Shown here piece by piece: positions 8,665 through 17,316 of a stretch of DNA of 64,000 bases. This stretch comes from Saprospiraceae bacterium. Its GTDB lineage: Bacteria; Bacteroidota; Bacteroidia; Chitinophagales; Saprospiraceae. The notes beneath the pieces were generated by a model. It did no database searches and had not been told where the DNA came from. It saw nothing but the letters and a program-made list of their open reading frames with translations. The stretch lies in assembly GCA_028285545.1 (NCBI GenBank), contig JANQPA010000112.1, positions 124,001 to 188,000 on the forward strand, read 5' to 3'. The translations under genes were made by a program, and so were the position numbers. Position 1 is the stretch's first letter; the number at the start of each line of letters is the position of its first letter.

Positions 8665-9924
8665 TCAATTGGACGCCTCCAAAACCTTTATCCTCGATTT
8701 TAGCATTTCATTTTGGGGAGCTAATTCCAGGGCTTTTTTATAATACTTAATAGCTTCCTTATTCTTATTGCCGATAAACATACTACGTCCTGTAAAGGAA
8801 TAGGCTCGAACTCTATCCGGGTAGGTTTCAATATTTAGTCCAAACACAGCAGATGCCTCTTCATGTTTACCAACATATAAATACTCATGCCCAAGGGTAT
8901 TGATTTCAACCTCCGTATCTTCCTTTGCAAAATGTGGTCTTTTTTTGAGTTTTCGGTACAAACTCAATACATTTTCAAGCCCATTGGATTCTATTTCTTC
9001 CCTAATAAAATCAGAAATCCCTACTAGTTTGATAGCCCTAATGGAAGATTTCGATGGGTAGATACTTGATAAACGCTGTGCCCGATGTCTTTCATTGATA
9101 TACAAGGTTTTTGTACTGGCATCAAAAGCAATGCCATTGGGGTAGGAAAAACTGGCACTTAAAGCAAGGCCATCTTGCTGGCCTCTTTTACCTGTTCCGG
9201 CTAACACACTCACCGTCCCATCCATCCAAACTTCATATATGCGATGCCCATGGAACCCAGTCACATACATTTTGTTATTTGCAATCACGAGATGCCCGTT
9301 TCCGATTCTATCAGGAGTTTGAGTAAAAAGGCTGGCTTTCCCCTCTGGTGTTATTTTAACAAGGTTATTATTATTAAAACTGACTACATAAAGATTTCCT
9401 TTAGGTCCAATGGCAATACCATTAGGGCATTGAAATAAGCCTGACTTTACGAATATTGATGTTTTCCCTTCTGGGCTTACTTTAGTGATGGTATTGGCTG
9501 CACAATTGCAAACGAATAATTCATTTTTAGAATTGACAGCTATACCGACAGGGTTAGAAAATAAGGAATCAGCAATTATTTCTATCCTTCCATTTCGGGA
9601 TATTCTACTAATAGTATTGGCGCCAATATCTACCTGATATAAGCGTCCCTTCGCATCAATAGCATTGCCTGAGGTCACAAAAAAGCCTTCGGCAAACAAT
9701 TCCGCCTTTTTACTAAGCGGATTTATCTTATAAACTTTTCCATCAAAATCAGCAGAGTAAATATATCCTACGCCATCAATAGATACTCCTCCTACACTAA
9801 GTGGCAAGGAGTCTATTATCGTAACCACTTCATTTTCCAATTTACTTTGTCCAGTGGCTGGAAATCCCAAACTGATAAAAAAAAAGCTTAAAACAAGAGC
9901 TAAGAAAATATTAGTCCGATTCAT
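8665..9924 (-). CDS. secreted NHL-repeat propeller with C-terminal TPR
   Basis: 419 residues with a Sec signal peptide (to about residue 25, FPATGQS). Residues ~30-290 contain a six-blade NHL/SMP-30-like propeller. Repeating blades carry phrases such as PVGIAVNSKNELFVCNCAANTITKVSPEGK, PNGIAIGPKGNLYVVSFNNNNLVKITPEGK and YPNGIAFDASTKTLYINERHR. The C-terminal ~75 residues form a TPR-like pair (GKHEEASAVFGLNIETYPDRVRAY, NKEAIKYYKKALELAPQN). It may bind or sense sugars or peptides; no lactonase metal ligands can be assigned. It is divergent from a LysR-type regulator that may control it. Confidence 0.8.
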   Translation of the reverse strand: MNRTNIFLALVLSFFFISLGFPATGQSKLENEVVTIIDSLPLSVGGVSIDGVGYIYSADFDGKVYKINPLSKKAELFAEGFFVTSGNAIDAKGRLYQVDIGANTISRISRNGRIEIIADSLFSNPVGIAVNSKNELFVCNCAANTITKVSPEGKTSIFVKSGLFQCPNGIAIGPKGNLYVVSFNNNNLVKITPEGKASLFTQTPDRIGNGHLVIANNKMYVTGFHGHRIYEVWMDGTVSVLAGTGKRGQQDGLALSASFSYPNGIAFDASTKTLYINERHRAQRLSSIYPSKSSIRAIKLVGISDFIREEIESNGLENVLSLYRKLKKRPHFAKEDTEVEINTLGHEYLYVGKHEEASAVFGLNIETYPDRVRAYSFTGRSMFIGNKNKEAIKYYKKALELAPQNEMLKSRIKVLEASN

Positions 9925-10035
9925 CTTACCTGAACTTTAAAGGTGGGAGTACTTCAATTTATGTCAGGCAAATTAGTTGATTTAGGTAATAATAAAAAAT
10001 ACTTAATTTTAATTGAATAATAACAAATTTGCATT

Positions 10036-10929
10036 ATGAATATCCATCACCTCCAGAATGCATTGATCCTTTCTAAAAAATTACATTTCACTCAGGCGGC
10101 AGAAGAAATCAATATTGTACAACCAGCTCTGAGCAGACAAATCCGGCAATTGGAAAGAGAGCTGGAAATTGATTTGTTCAAAAGGACCAAACGGAAAGTT
10201 GAGTTAACAGAGGCTGGCAGGTATTTTCTTCAGGAAGCAGAAAAACTCCTCAGGCAACTCGATCGGATAAAAGAAAAAGCTAAAACCATACAGCAAGAAG
10301 GTAAAATCGAAATAAGAATTGGATTTACTCATTCCGCTTTACAAACTATCCTCACAGAAGTTATACATAAAATTCAGCAGCTAAAACCTGATACACATAC
10401 TGTTTTGAGGGAATTAAACAATAAAGAGCAATTTGCCTCTCTAAGAAATAAAGAAATGGATATTACCATTGCTACAAACCCCATCATTCCTTCTGACTTG
10501 CGTGGCAAAAAAATTAGCTCTAATAATTTTGCGGTTCTCCTTCCTCCTGATCACCCTGTTGATCAGAATAACTTCAAAAAATTTTCTGTTTTTTCCAGTG
10601 AAGAATTTATTTTCCCATCACTAGATTATACTATGAATTATCCTCGAACTCTTTTGTCAATTTGTAGTGAGGCAGGATTCCTTCCAAAAATCAGTCATGT
10701 TGCAAGTTCAGCAAGTACCTGTTTTAAGCTGATTGAAAAAGGCTTTGGTATTATGATAGAACCAGTGACTTCCTTGAAGAATTACGATTTGCCCCTAAAA
10801 ATTATCGAGTTAAAAAATATTCCTCAAAAAGCCGAATTGACAATGTTGTGGACCAAAGATTTTGAATTAGAACATCCAGAAATTATAAGCCACATAATCC
10901 ATTCAGCCGAATTTAATGCCTCTAATTAA
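10036..10929 (+). CDS. LysR-family transcriptional regulator
   Basis: 297 residues. The N-terminal winged helix-turn-helix is textbook LysR: MNIHHLQNALILSKKLHFTQAAEEINIVQPALSRQIRQLE, ELEIDLFKRTKRKVELTEAGRYFLQEAEKLL. The C-terminal effector-binding half begins at EIRIGFTHSALQTILTEVI and includes the hinge-type segment EMDITIATNPIIP. The gene is divergent from the NHL/TPR gene (110-bp gap) and convergent with the small membrane gene at 10954. Confidence 0.95.
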   Translation: MNIHHLQNALILSKKLHFTQAAEEINIVQPALSRQIRQLERELEIDLFKRTKRKVELTEAGRYFLQEAEKLLRQLDRIKEKAKTIQQEGKIEIRIGFTHSALQTILTEVIHKIQQLKPDTHTVLRELNNKEQFASLRNKEMDITIATNPIIPSDLRGKKISSNNFAVLLPPDHPVDQNNFKKFSVFSSEEFIFPSLDYTMNYPRTLLSICSEAGFLPKISHVASSASTCFKLIEKGFGIMIEPVTSLKNYDLPLKIIELKNIPQKAELTMLWTKDFELEHPEIISHIIHSAEFNASN

Positions 10930-10953
10930 TCTAAAGTATCTCAATTTCACACC

Positions 10954-11436
10954 CTACTCGCGTTTGCGTTCTTTCCCCAACTTTGGCTTGAAAGATCCCA
11001 ATATAAGTTCCAGCAATAATGGAATCACATTCGCCTGCCCAACATATTGTTCGGTTTTCTCTTTATCTAAAAATTCCTGGCTTACCTTTCCTGAAGGTAT
11101 AGATTCCTGTGCTAAATGCACCAACTCAGGCATCATGGGAACCAAAAAAACGAAAGCATTTATGGTAAGAAAGGCAACCATCAATAGTTTTAGCTTGAGC
11201 CAATTCGGTTTTTCTTTATAAGTGAAGTATAAGATTACATCACTAATGATTTTTAATGCCAAACCAGGCAGAATCAAAATATAAGCACTTTGTTCTTTGT
11301 AAACATACACATCATAAATAGTGTCTGCATCAGAATGTCCTAATATCGCCCCAATCACGATATGAGAAAGGATACCCCCCACGTACATGATCGTGCCAAT
11401 TTCCTGTATGAAATTTAATGCCTTTTTTAATTTCAT
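10954..11436 (-). CDS. small four-helix integral membrane protein
   Basis: 160 residues with about four membrane helices (TIMYVGGILSHIVIGAILGH, YILILPGLALKIISDVILYF, LKLLMVAFLTINAFVFLVPMM, and a weak C-terminal one). The look is similar to predicted integral membrane proteins of the DUF2269 kind, but I am not sure. It starts 2 bp after the stop of a cytochrome b561-like gene, so the two are co-transcribed and it may be a membrane partner in the same electron-transfer or sensing unit. Confidence 0.6.
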   Translation of the reverse strand: MKLKKALNFIQEIGTIMYVGGILSHIVIGAILGHSDADTIYDVYVYKEQSAYILILPGLALKIISDVILYFTYKEKPNWLKLKLLMVAFLTINAFVFLVPMMPELVHLAQESIPSGKVSQEFLDKEKTEQYVGQANVIPLLLELILGSFKPKLGKERKRE

Positions 11437-11438
11437 CT

Positions 11439-11966
11439 TTAAAAGATTCTTTTTAAAGTATTTTCTTTTGTCAAAACATAATGTTTAATGACCCCTATGA
11501 CATGCAAGACCAAAAGAATCATCATTATAATGGCCATCCCATTATGAGCTTTAAGTGGTGGTATTTCACCAGCAGGTTTAATTAATGTAGGGTCCCCATT
11601 ATTCAGAGCCTCCCCATAACCTCCTAAAAGCATAGTGCCAATTCCGGATAGAGCAATGAAAAACAAAAGAAAGTAAAACGCATTATGTATCACGACTGCT
11701 AACTTATCATTGAATTTCGAACCCGTTTTTAAATCAGCCGGTCGAGGAGCATTGAAGAACAGCCAACTCCGAACTATAGTGAGTATTAATACAATTATTC
11801 CCAGCAGGACATGGACCTTTATCAAACCCATTTTTTCAGCGGGATTAAGACCATCCATATAGACTCCAAGAGGAAATAAGGCGAGTATTAGCAAAGCAGT
11901 AAGCCAATGAATGATAATGGTGCCTTTGCTAAATTTTTGACTCAGGTCATTTTGAATTTTTTCCAT
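11439..11966 (-). CDS. cytochrome b561 / b-type cytochrome membrane protein
   Basis: 175 residues with four transmembrane helices and the histidines expected of a cytochrome b561-type two-heme protein: HW in GTIIIHWLTALLILALFPLG (helix 1), KVHVLLGIIV (helix 2), and HNGMAIIMMILLVLHVIGVIKHYVL (helix 4). It would shuttle electrons across the inner membrane, often as the b-subunit for a partner oxidoreductase. Its overlap-like spacing (2 bp) with the next small membrane gene and the AraC gene 22 bp upstream suggest one operon, AraC to b561 to membrane protein. Confidence 0.85.
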   Translation of the reverse strand: MEKIQNDLSQKFSKGTIIIHWLTALLILALFPLGVYMDGLNPAEKMGLIKVHVLLGIIVLILTIVRSWLFFNAPRPADLKTGSKFNDKLAVVIHNAFYFLLFFIALSGIGTMLLGGYGEALNNGDPTLIKPAGEIPPLKAHNGMAIIMMILLVLHVIGVIKHYVLTKENTLKRIF

Positions 11967-11988
11967 TAGAAACAGATTTTAGGCAAAT

Positions 11989-12765
11989 CTACTTCCGCTG
12001 GATATTTTTCAATTGTATAAATCGGTCGTTTTTCAGCTCATGCAGTTTGCTCGGAGTTTCACCGGTATGTTTCTTAATTTCCCGGATGAAATGCGCCTGA
12101 TCGAAATAAAATTTTTCCGGAAAAAACCTACCTTCTCGAATTTGTATATAAGATTGATAAGCCTTTTGAATATTTAGATATTTTTTAAGTGATACTCCAA
12201 GATATTTATTCATATAGCGGTTAATCTGTCTATTCGTCCAAAACACCTGCTCTGCTACCTCTTTCGCAGTAACATTCCCATTCATTCCATCTAACAGTTG
12301 AGAGAGCCTCAATTTATTTCCGGGAATGGTTTTTTGTGATTGGATTTTCAATAATTCAAGTTGCCATTGATGGACTATTTTTTCGAATGTAGAAAGGTCA
12401 AAATGCTTTAGGTTTAGATAGGATAAATCCAAGTCTTTAAAATTTTGCAAGAGAGAAGCCACCTCTTGTTTAATCAAAAATTCTGGAGCTAGAACCTTCA
12501 ATCTACACCCGTAATTAATCGCCTTTGGAGGAGTGATAATGCTATTTTCTCTAATCCACAGACCTGTCATGAAATACCTTAAAATTTTTTCATCCTGAAC
12601 TACAAATACAATTTTAAAATAGCCATCAGGCACTATAGTCTTGTATTCAGGAGTGTCTGAAGCATTTCGATGCATCCAAAAAGAATGGACTAACTCCTCT
12701 AGTTTTTTGGTGGGTTTGATTTCTTGATAAGTCTGCCCCTTTTCCATTTTAAAGTGCTTTTTCAA
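11989..12765 (-). CDS. AraC-family regulator with DUF6597-type sensor
   Basis: 258 residues (alternative ATG at residue 7, MEKGQTYQEI). The N-terminal half resembles the DUF6597 domain (IKPTKKLEELVHSFWMHRNAS, IVPDGYFKIVFVV). The C-terminal half is an AraC double helix-turn-helix (VTAKEVAEQVFWTNRQINRYMNKYLGVSLKKYLNIQKAYQSY, FYFDQAHFIREIKKHTGETPSKLHEL). The gene is directly upstream of the cytochrome b561 pair on the same strand and likely activates it. The 22-bp gap suggests auto-co-transcription. Confidence 0.88.
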   Translation of the reverse strand: MKKHFKMEKGQTYQEIKPTKKLEELVHSFWMHRNASDTPEYKTIVPDGYFKIVFVVQDEKILRYFMTGLWIRENSIITPPKAINYGCRLKVLAPEFLIKQEVASLLQNFKDLDLSYLNLKHFDLSTFEKIVHQWQLELLKIQSQKTIPGNKLRLSQLLDGMNGNVTAKEVAEQVFWTNRQINRYMNKYLGVSLKKYLNIQKAYQSYIQIREGRFFPEKFYFDQAHFIREIKKHTGETPSKLHELKNDRFIQLKNIQRK

Positions 12766-12880
12766 AGAATATTATGATCCATTTCGCATTCTGTCTCTGA
12801 TGTGAAGATGCAAGTTTTGGCTTTATTGTACTTTTAGTATATCCATTTCACTACCTAACTTAGAAAAAATACCTAACACT

Positions 12881-13786
12881 TTGAATATTTCATACCCCTT
12901 AATCATAGATGGTGGCCTGTCTAATGTATTAGAGCAACAAGGCTTTGATTTAAATCATAAACTTTGGTCTGCCAAATTATTGGCCACTAATCCTGAAGCC
13001 ATCATGGAAGCACATACAAGCTATTTGGAAGCTGGAGCTCAATGCATCATCACTTCCAGTTATCAAGCTTCCATTAAGGGGTTTATGGAAATAGGCCTTG
13101 ATCGGCCAGGGGCTGAAAATTTGATGTTAAAATCTGTGGCTATAGCTGAAAAAGCGGTCCAGAATTTTATGACCTCAGCAATTGCCAGTAGCAAGCTCCT
13201 TATAGCAGCCAGTATTGGTCCATATGGTGCCTACCTTGCAGATGGATCAGAATATCGGGGAAACTACGGCGTTTCTGATGAGGTTCTTAAAACCTTTCAC
13301 CAGGAAAAGATTCAATTACTTGACCAAACTAATGTCGATTTTTTTGCTTGCGAAACCATTCCGAGCCTACAGGAAGCTAAAGTTCTGTCGGCCATATTAG
13401 AACAAACTCAAAAATCAGCCTGGATCTCTTTTTCCTGCCAAGATGAAAGTCATCTAAATGATGGAACTCCTATCGAAGAAGCCGCTTCCATTTTTGCAAA
13501 CCACTCCAATGTTTTTGCTCTCGGAATAAACTGTACCGCTCCCCGGTTTGTATCCAAGTCGATAAAAAAAATTAAAGCCATAGCAGGACAGAAGAAAATA
13601 GTAGTTTATCCCAATTCAGGAGAAGTATATGATCCAGAAACTAAAACCTGGTCTGGCTTGTCCGATCCTATTGTTTTTGGAAAAATGGCTAATGAATGGT
13701 TATCCGTGGGGGCTGAAATTATTGGCGGATGCTGCAGAATTGGACCAGATCATATCAGAAACACTTATAAGTTTATGGATAAATAG
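12881..13786 (+). CDS. mmuM: homocysteine S-methyltransferase
   Basis: 301 residues of the Zn-dependent homocysteine S-methyltransferase family (S-methylmethionine or AdoMet plus homocysteine gives methionine). The N-terminal IIDGGLSNVLEQQGFDLNHKLWSAKLL and the Zn-ligand motifs GINCTAP (Cys218) and GGCCRIGP (Cys284, Cys285) are intact. The start is TTG at 12881: no in-frame ATG occurs before residue 42, and the family N-terminus begins exactly here. It is followed 113 bp later by a cyclase-family hydrolase. Confidence 0.92.
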   Translation: MNISYPLIIDGGLSNVLEQQGFDLNHKLWSAKLLATNPEAIMEAHTSYLEAGAQCIITSSYQASIKGFMEIGLDRPGAENLMLKSVAIAEKAVQNFMTSAIASSKLLIAASIGPYGAYLADGSEYRGNYGVSDEVLKTFHQEKIQLLDQTNVDFFACETIPSLQEAKVLSAILEQTQKSAWISFSCQDESHLNDGTPIEEAASIFANHSNVFALGINCTAPRFVSKSIKKIKAIAGQKKIVVYPNSGEVYDPETKTWSGLSDPIVFGKMANEWLSVGAEIIGGCCRIGPDHIRNTYKFMDK

Positions 13787-13899
13787 AGCTTCATTTAAGG
13801 ATTGAATTTTTTTTGTGCAAAAATGGTTTCATTATGTGATTATTACACAGTGAAAGTCAGTATAAGTCAGTTCCAGTCTGTGTCTAAAAACCATATTCT

Positions 13900-14595
13900 A
13901 TGCCAGAAATAATAGATTTAAGCCAGGAAATTTATGAAGGGATGCCCGTCTACAAAAGCCTTCCACAGGTCAAAATGAGCATCCATAATACCCATGAGGA
14001 GTGGGAAGGCATCCAAAATCCCAAAGTTAGAACCCCAAGTGTTTACAAAATGGAGATGGGAGAACATACCGGCACTCATGTGGATGCCATCAATCATATG
14101 GCCAAAGAATTCAAAGGACAATCCATTGACACGATGCCGCTTTCCATGTTTTACACAGAAGGAATCTGCCTGGACTTTTCTCATAAAGGACTACAAGAAT
14201 TAATTACAGCTAACGAAATAGAACAAGCCTGCCATAAAGCACAACTTAAAATAAAATCAGGAGATACGGTATTATTATGCACTGATCATTATAGAAAACA
14301 TTTCGATACAGCAAATTGGGGAAAAGGTCCTGGAATAACCGCCGAGGCTGCCAGATGGTTGGGGCAACAAAAAATTGCTGCCTTTGGAGTGGAAACCATG
14401 TCTCCGGGAGTGCCTGGAATATCCAATAGAGAAGTCCATAAAATCTGTGGAGAAATGAACTTCACCCACTATGAAAATATGGTGAACCTGCACCTCCTGC
14501 TCGGAAGAGGAAGGTTTAGATTTATCGGACTACCTCTAAAAATAAGAGGAGGCACAGGATCACCGGTAAGGGCTGTGGCCGTGTTTGAAGAATAA
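13900..14595 (+). CDS. cyclase-family hydrolase (kynurenine formamidase-like)
   Basis: 231 residues with the cyclase/KynB metal-binding signature HTGTHVDAINH (His56, His60, Asp62, His66). The N-terminal EIIDLSQEIYEGMPVY and the C-terminal EIRGGTGSPVRAVAVFEE-like end are also typical of the family. The family hydrolyses amide or lactone bonds with a divalent metal. Kynurenine formamidase, isatin hydrolase and other activities are possible, and no kynurenine genes are nearby to decide. It is cytoplasmic. Confidence 0.85.
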   Translation: MPEIIDLSQEIYEGMPVYKSLPQVKMSIHNTHEEWEGIQNPKVRTPSVYKMEMGEHTGTHVDAINHMAKEFKGQSIDTMPLSMFYTEGICLDFSHKGLQELITANEIEQACHKAQLKIKSGDTVLLCTDHYRKHFDTANWGKGPGITAEAARWLGQQKIAAFGVETMSPGVPGISNREVHKICGEMNFTHYENMVNLHLLLGRGRFRFIGLPLKIRGGTGSPVRAVAVFEE

Positions 14596-14596
14596 T

Positions 14597-14670
14597 CAAT
14601 TTCAATAACAATATCAATGGCAATGGCAATTTTAATGATCACCCTCGCATTGCTATTGTTATTGAAATTG
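14597..14670. terminator. inverted repeat between convergent genes
   Basis: caatttcaataacaat (14597-14612) is the exact reverse complement of attgttattgaaattg (14655-14670). The spacer contains the short tandem caatgg-caatgg. It lies immediately downstream of the cyclase-family gene and 15 bp before the stop of the minus-strand serine hydrolase, so it fits a bidirectional terminator. Confidence 0.6.
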
Positions 14671-14685
14671 ATATTGCCATTGAAA

Positions 14686-15735
14686 CTACTTTTCCATTGC
14701 GCCATACACTGCCCCAATCAAGGGATAAGCAGCTGATTTTTTCACCTTTTGGTTGCCGTCCGGATTATCCCGAAAGATGATGATTAAATCATTATTGGGG
14801 TCCACATACATATACTGCGATTGTGCTCCCCTAGCCAGAAAAGGAGTTTTGCCAGGGCCATTATCACGTTTACTCACCCACCAGAGATAGCCGTAATTAT
14901 AATAAAACTTTTCACCTGTCTCAATCTGTTTGCTCGTACTTTCTAAGACCCAATCTTTAGGCACGATTTGCTGATCCTCCCATTTTCCTTCATTTAAATA
15001 CAAAAGCCCATAACGTGCCAGGTCTTTAGTTGAAATCCTAAAAAGGTAAGCAGGATGCTCAGAAAGAGACGGTTGGTAAACATAAGCGGTTTGTCGATTG
15101 GGATCAAAATGTTCCATTTGAAGAGGCTGTGCAATGTCTTTATCAAAAGCTTCAAATAAGTCTACTCCAGTAGATTGATTAAACAAGGTTGATAAGGCAT
15201 TAAAATCCCAATTGTTATACAAAAAAAATTCTCCTGGCTTTTTAGATCCTCTAGGTGGTTTATTATAATGAACAGATTCTTCAAAAGCTGCTGGCAGATA
15301 AATACCAGAAGAAGAGGACATCAGGTATTTAACAGGAGTAGCCAGTTCCTCTCTGGTAAGTTTTGCTCCGTCATTAATTTTTGCCTCTTCCAAGCTTAGA
15401 TTATAATCAATCTTACCTTTCTCCATATAAATTCCATATAAGGAATTGATCAAGCTCTTACGAATAGATCGGCATTCGACATTGAGATCGGTTTGTCCCC
15501 AATCTGCAATGATATATCCGTTCACTACTACCAGCGCGGCTACACCTCCAGTTTTTTCAAATTGTGATTTCACCTTCTCCAGTTTTTTAGAAGAATAACC
15601 TAACTGTTCAGGTTCGACAGTTATCCATTCTTTCTTTGGATAAACGCTTGGTAAAGATTCACCGGAGGAACTTTGCTCTCCCTTGCATGTTGATAAGACC
15701 AAACATACCAAAAACAGCATAATCGTATTTTTCAT
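14686..15735 (-). CDS. beta-lactamase-like serine hydrolase lipoprotein
   Basis: The frame opens at 15777, but the ATG at 15735 gives a lipoprotein signal peptide (MKNTIMLFLVCLVLSTCKG, Cys17), leaving 349 residues. It belongs to the class C beta-lactamase / penicillin-binding fold: SxxK is Ser90-Ile-Arg-Lys93 (ECRSIRKSLINSLYG) and YxN is Tyr173-Asn-Asn175 (FLYNNWDFN). The third motif is probably in the region RGAQSQYMYVDP. These enzymes are esterases, D-aminopeptidases or 6-aminohexanoate-dimer-type hydrolases as often as beta-lactamases, so the substrate is open. It is exported and membrane-anchored. Confidence 0.85.
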   Translation of the reverse strand: MKNTIMLFLVCLVLSTCKGEQSSSGESLPSVYPKKEWITVEPEQLGYSSKKLEKVKSQFEKTGGVAALVVVNGYIIADWGQTDLNVECRSIRKSLINSLYGIYMEKGKIDYNLSLEEAKINDGAKLTREELATPVKYLMSSSSGIYLPAAFEESVHYNKPPRGSKKPGEFFLYNNWDFNALSTLFNQSTGVDLFEAFDKDIAQPLQMEHFDPNRQTAYVYQPSLSEHPAYLFRISTKDLARYGLLYLNEGKWEDQQIVPKDWVLESTSKQIETGEKFYYNYGYLWWVSKRDNGPGKTPFLARGAQSQYMYVDPNNDLIIIFRDNPDGNQKVKKSAAYPLIGAVYGAMEK

Positions 15736-15777
15736 AATAAGTCGTGTTTTATGTTTAAAAAAGACCATCGCCGACAA

Positions 15778-16102
15778 TTTGGGTCGGTCATTTTATAATC
15801 ACAAAAAACAACTGTCCAGTTAAGCGAATTTGGACACTTTATATTTAAATCAAAGTGTAATTGACTAAATATTTTAGAAAAATAACGAAGAAGGCTCTCC
15901 ATTTAAATTGTGAGATATATAGAGATAAATGGAGATAAATAGAATATATATTGTATCTCGCTTACATAATATAAGTAAATATTGTAACCGTAATTTTTAA
16001 GAAGCAATTTATCTCCCATATCTCCATTTGTCTCTATATATCTCTATCTCTAAATATTTCAATAAAACACAAAATGTCTAAAAGAATCTAAAACCCTCCT
16101 TT
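15778..16102. repeat. 325-bp intergenic region with a palindromic repeat
   Basis: No gene is seen. A 24-base arm at 15912-15935 (gagatatatagagataaatg...) pairs with 16021-16044 with one mismatch, leaving an 85-base AT-rich loop. The core agagacaaatggaga of the arm is also present in the perfect palindrome at 48028-48082, so the two belong to one family of intergenic palindromes. The element is downstream of the AraC gene on the minus strand and may terminate it. Confidence 0.6.
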
Positions 16103-17140
16103 TCAACTATTTTTTTTCAAAAATTGTGTGGGTGTTAGCTTGGTCTCCTTTTTAAAAGCATTATAAAACGAAGATCGATTACTAAAGCCAACTTCTCTGG
16201 CGATCCCTTCTATCGAATACTGCTGACGAGACCCAAGCAACATTTTTTTGGCTTCTTTTATACGATAAGCATTGATAAAACTTCTGAAACTACGCTCTGC
16301 TTTTTGATTAATAATTTGAGAAATTAAATACTCAGGAAGCTGAAGTTCTACAGCTATATGCTTCAACTTAAGGTCTTCTCGTTTGAAAAACTCCTTTTCA
16401 TTCATCAATTTTTCAATTTTAGAAAAGTAGGAGGAGATTTCTTTATCCGTTAGAGAAGAGTTGTTGTATTTATTGAGAAGGTTTGGGTTAGTACTTATTA
16501 ATTCTGGAAGACTAATCATGATAATACAAAAGAATATGAGTAGAATCGAAAAAAGCTCGTACATTAAATAGTTGAAATTTCCACTTAAGCCGAGAACCCT
16601 TAAAACAATTACCAGAAGTAAAAAAAGTAGTCCTCCAACAAAAAGCATACGAATCCAATGTATTAGGTTTTTTTGAGATTTTGTGGGGCTTGGATTGTCT
16701 TTTATGTATTTATTTAGACCAAAATAAACAGCAATAATGTAAATGATTGAATAGGCGAATTGAAAATAGACATACCACCCAGGAATCAACCCTAAGGTAT
16801 TAACAATCTCTCTATTAAGGACAGCTAATTTATACTCAGCACTTTGAAGCAAAAAGGGAGAAAGATAAGCCAGTAGCACAAAAAAAGGAATAAAATGTAC
16901 AAGGTCTTTCCACCTGATTTTTTGAATTCCTTTGAGCAGATAATGAGCATAAAGATAAATAAAAACAGGCCTGAGTATCCCTACTGGATAATTGATTTTA
17001 AACCAGTGTGGATAATAAATAATATTCCCGGTGTTATAAAGGATTTTAACCGTAATGACTACCGCAGTGCTAATAAAAAAAGCAACTAGCCAAATATTGA
17101 CAATATTCTTCTTCGCTTTAATGCCAATACCAATTGCCAT
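16103..17140 (-). CDS. membrane-bound AraC-family regulator (7TM-type sensor)
   Basis: 345 residues from ATG 17140. Residues ~1-215 form about seven hydrophobic helices, followed by a linker and a C-terminal AraC domain (REDLKLKHIAVELQLPEYLISQIINQKAERSF, YSIEGIAREVGFSNRSSFYNAFKKETKLTPTQFL). It is a membrane sensor that regulates transcription directly. The frame stays open upstream to TAG 17213-17215, and the extra codons read ADLITLAGLFFAIV. This completes the first transmembrane helix expected for the family, so translation probably starts upstream at a non-ATG codon. Confidence 0.88.
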   Translation of the reverse strand: MAIGIGIKAKKNIVNIWLVAFFISTAVVITVKILYNTGNIIYYPHWFKINYPVGILRPVFIYLYAHYLLKGIQKIRWKDLVHFIPFFVLLAYLSPFLLQSAEYKLAVLNREIVNTLGLIPGWYVYFQFAYSIIYIIAVYFGLNKYIKDNPSPTKSQKNLIHWIRMLFVGGLLFLLLVIVLRVLGLSGNFNYLMYELFSILLIFFCIIMISLPELISTNPNLLNKYNNSSLTDKEISSYFSKIEKLMNEKEFFKREDLKLKHIAVELQLPEYLISQIINQKAERSFRSFINAYRIKEAKKMLLGSRQQYSIEGIAREVGFSNRSSFYNAFKKETKLTPTQFLKKNS

Positions 17141-17224
17141 GACTATTGCAAAAAATAGTCCGGCCAGTGTGATTAAATCTGCATATTGAAAATAAATAAC
17201 ACTAAATTTTATCTATAATATTTT

Positions 17225-17301
17225 CTAGTTGCCTTGCAACTAGATGTAAAAGGTAGAAAGTAGAATGACTAGTCCTTCTACCTTCTACTTTTTACTTTCT
17301 A
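17225..17301. terminator. two hairpins downstream of the alcohol dehydrogenase-like gene
   Basis: First is a perfect triloop hairpin ctagttgc-ctt-gcaactag at 17225-17243. Next to it (17248-17301) is an imperfect palindrome built from repeats of tagaagg/tagaaag centred on gactagtc. The same kind of heptad palindrome ends the cyclase gene at 18392-18458. The location, just after the stop of the minus-strand oxidoreductase at 17317, supports a terminator role. Confidence 0.55.
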
Positions 17302-17316
17302 CAATATAAGTATCTT

